Source of the DNA: Capra hircus
Taxonomy: Eukaryota > Chordata > Mammalia > Artiodactyla > Bovidae
Reading direction: 5' to 3'
Assembly: GCF_001704415.2 (NCBI RefSeq)
Contig: NC_030811.1
Location: 2,700,501 to 2,764,500 of the forward strand
Length of the DNA: 64,000 bases
Shown here: positions 56,891 through 64,000 of the stretch, piece by piece
Numbering within the stretch: the first letter of the stretch is position 1
Layout: each line of letters opens with the position of its first letter
Program-made: the position numbers and the translations under genes
The notes under the pieces: model-generated
Database searches by the model: none
Told to the model about the DNA's origin: nothing
The model's input: the letters and a program-made list of their open reading frames with translations, nothing else

Positions 56891-57322
56891 CCGCTGCCGT
56901 CCCGCAGCACGGAGGAACCCACCAGGCGGAGGAGAAGATGGTGGCGATGACCTCGTCCGGGAACAGGGTGACATTCCTCTGGACCTGCAGGAGGTTGAGC
57001 ACCAAGGCCAGGACCACCCCCACCGAGAACAGCACCAGGCTCCTCTGCACCAAGTGGTGATGCCAGCTGTTGACGTGGCCGCTGCTGCCCTGGCCCCCCA
57101 CATCAGTGCTCTGAAGCCCGTGAGTGGGGTCAGTGCCCGGGGCGCCATGGGCTGCCAGCAGAGAGGGGCCTGACCCCGAGGAGTTGATCATCTCTCCCGC
57201 TTTGGCCACCAGCCCTCTGGCGCTGGCCCTCGGGTGGCTTCTGTGCTTCGTGCCCTTGGCACAGGGACCTCTCCAGAGGTGGTCGTCCAGTCTGGGCATG
57301 AGCCACCAGCCTGCAGGCTTTC
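56891..57322 (-). CDS. INSIG1: INSIG1 exon 2, with the start codon (codons 1-136)
   Basis: INSIG1 is a polytopic ER membrane protein. It binds SCAP and HMG-CoA reductase when sterols are high, retains SREBP in the ER and recruits E3 ligases to reductase. Coding begins at 57,299 (MPRLDDHLWRG); bases 57,300-57,322 are 5' UTR after an acceptor (cgttctag). The cytosolic N-terminus (1-85) is the least conserved part. TM1 spans about 87-106 (LVLFSVGVVLALVLNLL) and TM2 starts at about 122 (SSAWWVPPCC). Met1 has C at -3, a weak start context. Met37 (GEMINSS) has G at -3, and both Met1 and Met37 are known starts in human INSIG1. Exon 2 ends G|gtgagt. With exons 3-6 the product is 276 aa, against 277 in human. 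Confidence 0.98.
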
Positions 57323-57961
57323 CTAGAACGAAAAGGGGGCGTGGAGGTGGAACCCTGATCAAGTTCACTTCCAAAGCAGGTCAGGTCCAGGGAAGTCCAC
57401 TCAAGAAGGAGGGCTCTGCTCTGGTTCACCACCAGCAGGTCCAGGAAAACCCCTAAGGCCCTCCGGGAGTTAGTCACACCGGGCAGGTGCCCCGGGGTGG
57501 GGAGCAGCTGCAAGGACCCTGCCCACAGCCCCAGCCAGGCAAATGCACCGACTGCTTTCCGCGGCAGGCAGGTTAACCTGGGCGTTGCGCTCCCGCCACG
57601 ACGCCCCTCCACAGAAGCCCTGAAGTTCTGGCCCGTCCAGTCCAGAAGTTTTCCAGACCCCGGCCGCCTGCAGGAGGCGGACTCAGCCTGGCAGGACCTG
57701 GGGCAGGTCGTCCCAGGACAAGTTGCTGGGGTCCTCCCGGTCCGGGAGGCGCACCGGCAGAGCGCACTTGGGGGTCGGGGGTGCTGGCCCCCCGCGCAAG
57801 GTCCGGGGCTTGGGTCAGGGCTGGCGCCCAGGCCCGAGGGTCCCCCAAAGGAAGGCGGCCTAGAGGGGCGGCTGCCTGGAGTGGAGGGGACGGCACCCGG
57901 ACATCCCAGCCCGGCCCGTCCCGGAGCCCGTACCCCGCCGCCCTCGCCGCGCCCCGCGTAC
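57323..57961 (-). other. INSIG1: INSIG1 intron 1 (5' UTR intron)
   Basis: A 639-base GC-rich intron between the donor ccag|gtacgc (57,961) and the acceptor cgttctag (57,323). The boundaries are inferred from splice motifs and from the known arrangement of a noncoding first exon in mammalian INSIG1. Confidence 0.7.
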
Positions 57962-58045
57962 CTGGCCGAGGGGCGCCCGCCTGCGGGCTCGCCGAGCGAG
58001 GAGGGACGCAGAGGAGCGTACCGGCCCAGACCGCCAGAAGTCGGG
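57962..58045 (-). other. INSIG1: INSIG1 exon 1, noncoding (predicted)
   Basis: The right boundary is about 30 bases downstream of the TATA box. The left boundary is the strong donor cggccag|gtacgc. It contains no ATG on the minus strand. The transcription start is inferred and could be off by tens of bases. Confidence 0.65.
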
Positions 58046-58070
58046 CCCGCAGCGGTCCGCGCGCCGCGCC

Positions 58071-58252
58071 GCTTATAAGGCGGGCGGCGGGGCCCCGGGT
58101 CACGTGGCCGCGTCCGGCAGGCCGCCGGGCCCGCCGCCCGGGGGCGTGGCTTCCGCGCGCTCCGCCCCGCCCGCGCGCCCGGCCGCTCGGGGTCTGGTGA
58201 GGCGGCCGCGGCCAATCGCGGGCAGGCGGCCCATATGACGTCACCACACGCC
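58071..58252 (-). promoter_or_regulatory. INSIG1: INSIG1 core and proximal promoter
   Basis: Read on the minus strand: a CRE (TGACGTCA, 58,236-58,243) overlaps an SRE-like site (plus tcaccacac, 58,241-58,249, one mismatch to TCACCCCAC). Next come an inverted CCAAT (58,212-58,216), a second SRE-like site near 58,195-58,203, GC boxes (about 58,162-58,175), an E-box CACGTG (58,101-58,106) and a TATA box (ccttataag, about 58,072-58,080). SRE plus NF-Y plus Sp1 is the usual layout of SREBP target promoters, which fits INSIG1 as an SREBP-induced feedback regulator. Factor binding is inferred. Confidence 0.7.
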
Positions 58253-58511
58253 ACCACCGCCCCGCGCCGGGCGCGCTGGCTCGGGAGCGCGGACGGACGG
58301 CCGGCCGGCTGAGCGCGCCCGGGGGCCGGACGCTAGCTGAGGGCGGGGGGTAGCGGGTGACGGCGCTGACGGGGGACGGCCTGACCGACCGGCTCGAGGG
58401 GAGGGGGCGGGCTGTCGACCGACTGAGCTGCGAGAAGACGGCAGGCGGGGGGACCGACGGACTGAGCAGAGGATGGAGCGGGAGAGGGGGGCTGGCTAAC
58501 GGACGGCCCGC

Positions 58512-58770
58512 TGGACCGGCCGAGGGGAGGGAGCACTGACTGACTGACTGACTGACTGACTGACTGACTGACTGACGGGCCGATGGACCGGCCGAGGGGA
58601 GGGAGCGCTGACTGACTGACTGACTGATTGACTGACGGGGCCGATGGACCGGCCGAGGGGAGGGAGCGCTGACTGACTGACTGACTGACTGACTGACGGG
58701 CCGATGGACCGGCCGAGGGGAGGGAGTACTGACGGACGGACGGAGGGACAGACGGACTGACGGACGGGGT
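58512..58770. repeat. Composite 60-72 bp tandem repeat with (GACT)n blocks upstream of INSIG1
   Basis: Four units begin with 'tggaccggccgaggggaggg' at 58,512, 58,584, 58,645 and 58,705. Each ends in a (ctga)n run of different length (about 9, 5-6 and 6-7 repeats; the last turns into a (ggac)n-like run). Unit lengths are about 72, 61 and 60. Minus-strand translation gives a Ser/Gln/Val-rich artefact frame. Confidence 0.95.
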
Positions 58771-60225
58771 TGGCCTAGAGCGCCCGGGGCCTCGGGTGGA
58801 CGGCGGCCGCGGGAGGACGGCTTCCCAGCAGTTGGCAGCCGCGGGCCTGGCGTCCGGTGGTGGAAGACCTTAGTCTTCGGACCCTGTCCCAGGCATGACC
58901 CGTTCAAAAGCCTCCCTTCCAGATGGTCACTCTCTGCCCCGGCGTGTCACGTGGTGATGCTCTGACTTCCGTTCCATGCCCTGCTGTCTGAGGCTCCTGA
59001 CCGGCCACCAAACCTGCTGATAAAAAGTGGGTTAGTGCCTGCAGTGACCAGAAGGTGCTGGCACGTCTAAGGGCTCAGACTTGTTTCCGAGGCACCAGAG
59101 TGATTTAGAAAACTTTTCTGACACAAGCCCCTTTACGAAAAGGTAAATGATGGAATCTTCACTCATAAAATAGTTTCTTCTAGTTTCTAACTGTCTCTCA
59201 GTGGAAAACAAACCATCAAAACCACTTGGGGTAAAAGTAAGAGATTATTTTATCTTGTTGATGTCATATATTTATATCCTGTTTGCCACATAAGTCTGGC
59301 CATCTAAATAGGAGGGCAGGCCCCATGCCAACTGAAAATCCACATCTCGTTGAGCAAGATTGTATTTTTAAGATGTCCTTGAACAACAGTAGAAGAACTC
59401 TGGCCTTTTCCCACTGTCTGCGGGTGAGCAGAGATTGAGAGGAAGTTTGTGCTCTAAATAGCAAATCCGCTCACAGCCAAGAGACCCTACAGGCTTAGGC
59501 AGTGTGAAATGCCATATTGTGTGATCTCTGGGGTTTCTGACTTAATGCCAGAAGATTAAAAAAGCCTTCCTGAGGCACCAACATTTCTCAAACTTCATTT
59601 TGGGGGTGGAGGTGAGGATGGGATTCACATGAATGATAATCCAGAGACTTCAAGGAAAAGTAATGCTTTCAGGGGGTGTGTTTACTCTCCTGGACCATAA
59701 GGATGTTTCACTACATAACTTGAGAAGTGCTGAGTAGACATTTCCTGTTATACCAGGGTCAGAACTGGTTTCTCTAAATCTCTTCTGCCTGACTGGCTAG
59801 ACAAAGCCTGGTTGTGTGGATGTCATACACCCCCGCCTCCCCCCTTACCCCCTCCCCCACCTCGGTCCAAGGTGCCAACCTGGCATGAACCTCACCTAAT
59901 CTACTTCTATAAAAGCGTAAAAGAATGCTGACACTGGGTTATAACCAAAACTGCTTTTGAATGGTTATGTTCAATCAAGACAGCATTTGCTAATAATGTG
60001 ACTTATTTTCATTTCTTGAGCCTGGCCCAGCCAAAGCAGGAGTGTGTGCAGAAGAGTCTTCGGTCTTCTGCTCTGCCTGTTGAGTGGGCAGGACAGGTTT
60101 CCCGTCTCTGCCCTGGTCACCACTATGTACTTTGTTCCCAAAAGTTCAAAGCTTTTTTGACTTAAGGGAGTTGGGATCCTGGCCATTCTTTCCATTTCCT
60201 ACATAAGTCCATGGAGATATGTTTC
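58771..60225. other. Intergenic sequence upstream of INSIG1, no gene recognised
   Basis: GC content falls sharply after 58,900. No young repeats and no credible coding frame were found. Confidence 0.5.
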
Positions 60226-60268
60226 TCTGTAGGTATATATACATATATTAATACACGTTATATATATA
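60226..60268. repeat. (TA)n-rich microsatellite
   Basis: Imperfect TA/CA alternation (gtatatatacatatattaat and ttatatatatata) immediately before a SINE. Confidence 0.85.
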
Positions 60269-60466
60269 TATGCTCGGTCATTTCAGTCATGTCCGACTCT
60301 GCGACGCTGTGGACTATAGCCCACCAGGCCCCTCAGTCATGGGATTCTCCAAGCAAGAATACTGAAGTGGGTTGCCATGCCCTCCTCCAGGGGGTCTTCC
60401 CAACTCAGGTGTTGAACTTGTGTCTCCTGCATTGAAGGAGGATTTTTTACTGCTGAGCCACTACAC
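60269..60466 (-). mobile_element. Bov-tA SINE, reverse
   Basis: 'gctcggtcatttcagtcatg' to 'actgctgagccacta'. It is diverged in the tRNA part. Confidence 0.9.
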
Positions 60467-60489
60467 ACACAGGTAATATATATATTATC

Positions 60490-61115
60490 ATATGACAAAC
60501 AGATGGGGGAAAAAAGTGGAAACAGTGACAGATTTTATTTTCTTGGGCTCCAAAATCACTGTGGACAGTGACTGCAGGCATGAAATTAGAAGATGCTCCT
60601 TGGAAAGTATGACAAAAGTAGACAGCATATTAAAAGGCAGAGACGTCACTTTGCCAATAAAGGGATGTATAGTCAAAGCTATGGTTTTTCCAGTAGTCAT
60701 GTATGGATGTGAGAATTGGACTGTAGAGAAGGCTGAGCGCCGAAGAACTGATGCTTTTGAACTGTGGTGTTGGAGAAGACTCTTGAGAGTCCCTTGGACT
60801 GCAAGGAGGTCAAACCAGTCAATCCTAAAGGAAATCAACCCTGAATATTCATTGGAAAGACTGATGCTGAAGCTCCAATACTTTAGCCACCTGATGCAAA
60901 GAGCTGACTCATTGGAAAAGACCCTGATGCTGGGAAAGATTGAAGGCAGGAGGAGGATGAGGTGACAGAGGATGAGGTGGTTGGATGGCATCATCGACTC
61001 AATGGGCATGAGTTTGAGCAAGCTCTGGGAGATAGTGAAGAACAGGGAAGCCTGGCATGCTACAGTCTATGTGGTTGTAAAGAGTCAGACACAACTTAGT
61101 GACTGAACAACAGTC
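60490..61115 (+). mobile_element. BovB LINE tail, forward
   Basis: ORF2 C-terminal region (MVFPVVMYGCENWTVEKAE, ELWCWRRLLRVPWTARRSN) followed by a frameshift near 60,950. It ends 'gacacaacttagtgactgaa'. Confidence 0.93.
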
Positions 61116-61147
61116 AGTTGTTGTTCACAACAACAACAAGGATGTCT

Positions 61148-61329
61148 GTGGGCTTCCCAGATGGCTCAGTGGTAAAGAATCCTCCTGCTAATGCAGGAGA
61201 CTCAAGTTCGATCCCTGGGTCAGGAAGATCCCCTGGAAAATGCAACAGCCACCTGCTGCAGTATTCTTGCCTGGGAAATCCCATGGATAGAGGATCCTGG
61301 TGGGCTACAGTCCATGGGGTCACAAAGAG
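61148..61329 (+). mobile_element. Bov-tA SINE, forward
   Basis: Begins 'gggcttcccagatggctcag' and ends 'ggtcacaaagagta', slightly 3'-truncated into the microsatellite that follows. Confidence 0.92.
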
Positions 61330-61382
61330 TACATATATATATACATAAATATGCATGTAATATATGTGTATATATGCATGTA

Positions 61383-61415
<33 letters not shown>

Positions 61416-61423
61416 TATACCAT
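61330..61423. repeat. (TA)n microsatellite
   Basis: Includes an uninterrupted TA run of about 13-14 units around 61,383-61,409, flanked by CATA/TGTA variants. It lies at the 3' end of the Bov-tA copy. Confidence 0.93.
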
Positions 61424-61429
61424 CACAGT

Positions 61430-61841
61430 AACATTGGGACCCACAAAGTTCCAAAAAGCTGGCCCAGTATCAACTGACAGGAAACTGGCTCGATAAATGA
61501 TGGCACACTAATATGATGAGATGCTGTGTAACTGAGAGCCATTCCTTTAACCATCAGAAGCCTATGCTGAGTCTCCCCTACTCCAACCTCAGGCTCAAAT
61601 CCCATGCACATAGGTCAGGAAGCACTGATAGAAATCAAGCTCTTAACCTCAGGGAGACGAATGTGCCTCACGGCCATGACTCTGAAATGTAGGTGTGCCA
61701 TGGACTCAACTGGGAAACCCTAGAAAATTCAGGGAGCTTCTCTTTCGCACATCCTCTTTCAAAACCTGGTATTTTCAGATGTGTGAGGTTTAAGACAGTG
61801 AGGTGACAGGTCAGTGTTTAGCTACCAAGTTGCTGTTCACA
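61430..61841. other. Intergenic sequence, nothing firmly recognised
   Basis: 'aaactggctcgataaatgat' followed by 'aatatgatgagatgctgtgt' faintly resembles an old LINE 3' region. No gene was found. Confidence 0.35.
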
Positions 61842-62042
61842 GGCATTCCCGACAGCACGGATTGCAGTTCACCTGTCTTGCGGGATCTGAGATTGTTTAC
61901 TTCATCTTTTTTCCCTGTGCCCTTCTGCCTGGCCATCCAGACTATCCCAGTATCTTTAATACCAAGTACATGCCTTATAAAAACGCTATGGGCTCCTGCA
62001 TTGTGTCTCTGCTGTCTGGGGGAGTGCTGTCAATTCTCCTAG
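61842..62042 (+). other. Exon-like open segment, unrecognised
   Basis: A 201-base stretch, divisible by three, lies between an acceptor-like 'gttgctgttcacag' and a donor-like 'ctcctag|gtaatt'. It is open in a frame containing two hydrophobic stretches (EIVYFIFFPCALLPG and SCIVSLLSGGVLSILLG). I recognise no family. The surrounding frame opens at 61,814 and stays open to 62,155, so it may be chance. Confidence 0.22.
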
Positions 62043-62956
62043 GTAATTGGCATATCAAGGTCTGTTCACTCAGTCACCTTCCTCTCTCCACCCACGCCGA
62101 GGTTAATATAGCCCTTCCTCTGCCCCTCCATCCCCTCTCCTGTGTGACACTCTGAACCAGGGTCCCCCTCGAGTCACACAGAGACCCCACGGACCTGGGG
62201 GAAGGCAGGAGGTATGCCTGTGGGCTGCGTTTCGCCAGGTCCTGCTAGGGCCGTCGGTGTGGCCTTGCCTCCACCTGGTGTTCATCACTGCACCCCCAGG
62301 TGTGTGGTTTGCCTAAATGCCTGTGGAGTCTGGGCCATGAATGGAGAAGTCAGTCCAGGGAATGACGATGGAAGGAGCTGAGTTTACTGCCTTGGAGACC
62401 AGAGCCTCGCTACCAGAAACCATATCCAGGTATTTTGGGGTTTGAAGTGCCATCATCTGCAGTGAGGCTGTTATTGATGGAGTCTTTCTGTTGAGCATAA
62501 TGGGATCTGTTCTTTCCAGCCCCAGCCAGTGACTCGGAGTTGATTATCTGAGGAAATATGCTCACGAGGGTACCATTTATTACAGTTTTCAATTATAGAT
62601 GTGCTGTTACACAAGGGGAGTTTACCCTCGCTTACGAACTAAGCCCAGCACTGTGCTGTCTCCCCAGATCAGTCACTGAGGGCATGATGCTGAGTAGGTC
62701 TTCTGGACCCAGACAAATCATGGGATCGTGGGGGTGTGTGTCGGGGGGGGTAGGGGGACGTGTTCTAAGGACTTTGAGATGTTGTGTATGCAGTGAGCAC
62801 TCTATGGACTTTAGTCTCTATTCCTGATATACTTTTGATAACATTAATAGCCATTTAAAAAATAACCTATTTAAATAATCTATTTTTAAAAATAGGGTAG
62901 ATGATTAAGTATATTATTTTTTAATAGCGATTATGTGCCTATTATAAAACATACAG
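62043..62956. other. Intergenic sequence, no gene recognised
   Basis: Unique sequence with a G-run at about 62,743 and AT-rich sequence after 62,850. Confidence 0.45.
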
Positions 62957-62958
62957 AA

Positions 62959-63167
62959 GAAGTGAAGTGAAGTCGCTCAGTCGTGTCCGACTCTTTGCGA
63001 CCCCATGGACTGTAGCCTACCAGGCTCCTCTGTCAATGGGATTTTCCAGGCAATAGTACTGGAGTGGATTGCCATTTCCTTCTCCAGGGGGTCTTCCCGA
63101 CCCAGGGATCGAACCCGGGTCTCCTGCATGATAGACAGACGCTTTACCCTCTGAGCCACCAGGGAAG
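62959..63167 (-). mobile_element. Bov-tA SINE, reverse, with intact target-site duplication
   Basis: Complete reversed element with clear boundaries. The 15-base sequence ataaaacatacagaa flanks it at 62,944-62,958 and 63,168-63,182 without mismatch. An intact duplication and low divergence point to a comparatively recent insertion. Confidence 0.96.
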
Positions 63168-63309
63168 ATAAAACATACAGAAAGTAAATGAAAAAATATA
63201 TTTAAATCCATAATGCCATCATCTAGAGATACTCACTATAACTTCTTGGGGTATTTCCAGATATTTTTCCTATGCACGTATGTGTGTTTAAAACAAAACA
63301 CAAGGAGAA

Positions 63310-63718
63310 TCATACTTCATATACAGTGGAATTAGTCCTTTGGAGCATTCAATAGCATTTAGTACATCCACAGAGTTATGAAACCATCACCACAGTCAAC
63401 TGAGAAGAAAGTGAAAGTTGTTCAGTTGTGTCCAACTTTTTGTGACCCCATGGACTGTAGCCCACCAGACTCCTCTGTCCATGGAATTCTCCAGGCAAGA
63501 ATACTGGAGTGTGTAGCTATGCCTTTCTCCAGGGGATCTTCCTGACCCAGAGATCAAACTCAGGTCTCTTGTATTGCAGGCAGATTCTTTACCATCTGAG
63601 CCACCAGGGAAGCCCCAGTCAATTTGAGAACATTTTATCAACCCAAAAAGAAACTGTGCCTAGACATCATTCCCTTTATCTTTCTTCACCCCACCCTGCC
63701 AGCCTCCACTCCCCAGCC
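63310..63718 (-). repeat. LINE-1 3' relic, split by a Bov-tA
   Basis: 'acagagttatgaaaccatca' on one side of the SINE and 'gagaacattttatcaaccca', 'aaagaaactgtgcc' on the other correspond to consecutive parts of an old L1 3' region. Confidence 0.6.
63408..63616 (-). mobile_element. Bov-tA SINE, reverse, inserted in an L1 relic
   Basis: Begins 'agaaagtgaaagttgttcag' and ends 'gagccaccagggaagcccc'. Imperfect flanking repeats 'cagtcaactgagaa' and 'cagtcaatttgagaa' look like a decayed target-site duplication. Confidence 0.93.
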
Positions 63719-64000
63719 TTCAGTTCAGTTCAGTTCAGTCACTTGTGTCTGACCCTTTGCAACCCCATGGACTGCAGCATGCCAGGCCTCCCTGTCCACC
63801 ACCAACTCCCAGAGCTTACCCAAACTCATGTCCATCGAGTCAATGATGCCATCCAACCATCTCATCCTCTGTCGTCCCCTTCTCCTCCTGCCTTCAATCT
63901 TTTCCAGCATCAGGGTCTTTTCCAGTTAGTCAGTTCTTCTCATCAGGTGGCCAAAGTATTGGAGCTTCAGCTTCAGCATCAGTCCTTCCAGTGAATATTC
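63719..64000 (-). mobile_element. BovB LINE tail, reverse, running off the window
   Basis: Begins with reversed (cagtt)n and 'agtcacttgtgtctgaccct' and continues into reversed ORF2 C-terminal sequence (MLEKIEGRRRRGRQRMRWLD on the minus strand) to the last base. Confidence 0.93.

Larger units (their letters stand above)
57560..58500. promoter_or_regulatory. INSIG1: CpG island at the INSIG1 promoter
   Basis: Continuous high CpG density covers the promoter, exon 1 and most of intron 1. It generates long spurious open frames on both strands. Confidence 0.85.

Noticed and set aside
57130..58257. Minus-strand open frame of 375 codons overlapping INSIG1 exon 2
   Set aside because: It is in a different frame from the INSIG1 coding frame, runs through the promoter and intron 1, and is a compositional shadow.
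57573..58907. Minus-strand open frame of 444 codons over the INSIG1 promoter (Ser/Gln/Pro/Arg-rich)
   Set aside because: It is created by the (GACT)n composite repeat and CpG-rich sequence. It crosses the TATA box, exon 1 and intron 1 and matches no protein family.
1..64000. CRISPR arrays, bacterial operons or integrated viral genomes
   Set aside because: No regularly spaced palindromic repeats, no operon-like dense coding and no gag/pol/env-type frames were found. The repeats seen are SINEs, LINEs, DNA transposons and tandem arrays.

Overview
This is a stretch of ruminant, most likely bovid, nuclear DNA. The window carries more than a dozen Bov-tA/Bov-A SINE copies, several CHR-type tRNA-derived SINEs, and at least eight 5'-truncated BovB LINE tails. 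Together these are diagnostic of ruminants. Older mammalian relics (MIR, L1, a mariner, short DNA transposons) lie beneath them. No prokaryotic or viral gene organisation is present.

Only one protein-coding gene can be supported: INSIG1, on the minus strand between about 58,045 and 44,795. It reads as six exons. Exon 1 is noncoding and sits behind a TATA box. Exons 2 to 6 are coding, at 57,299-56,891, 54,332-54,208, 53,023-52,857, 52,320-52,221 and 46,703-46,674. They join in phase into 276 codons. The product is the ER membrane protein that holds SCAP-SREBP in the ER and promotes sterol-dependent HMG-CoA reductase degradation. The promoter lies in a CpG island with a CRE, an inverted CCAAT box, GC boxes, an E-box and SRE-like sites. 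An unusual 60-72 bp tandem array lies just upstream.

Layout from left to right. 1-9,860: SINE-bearing intergenic DNA with no recognisable gene. 9,861-24,620: a block of about 14.8 kb with no recognisable ruminant SINE or BovB. It holds three CpG-rich segments (about 11.95-12.9, 18.7-20.1 and 21.9-22.3 kb), a divergent pair of CTCF-like sites, paired SOX sites, a TGACA/TGTCA cluster and an AT-rich homeodomain-site cluster. 24,620-35,710: mixed sequence with few repeats, several conserved-element-like patches, a G-rich array and another CTCF-like site. 35,711-44,160: a transposon graveyard of tandem BovB tails, a mariner relic abutted by BovB, and a nested DNA transposon. 44,160-58,800: INSIG1. 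58,800-64,000: upstream intergenic DNA with BovB, Bov-tA, L1 and (TA)n, plus one unrecognised exon-like open segment.

In other mammals INSIG1 lies in the EN2-CNPY1-SHH neighbourhood. EN2 is not in this window. I infer that the insertion-free block downstream of INSIG1 is long-range developmental regulatory DNA and/or an unannotated noncoding transcript. That needs cross-species alignment and chromatin data. Most long open frames here are GC-rich or repeat artefacts.
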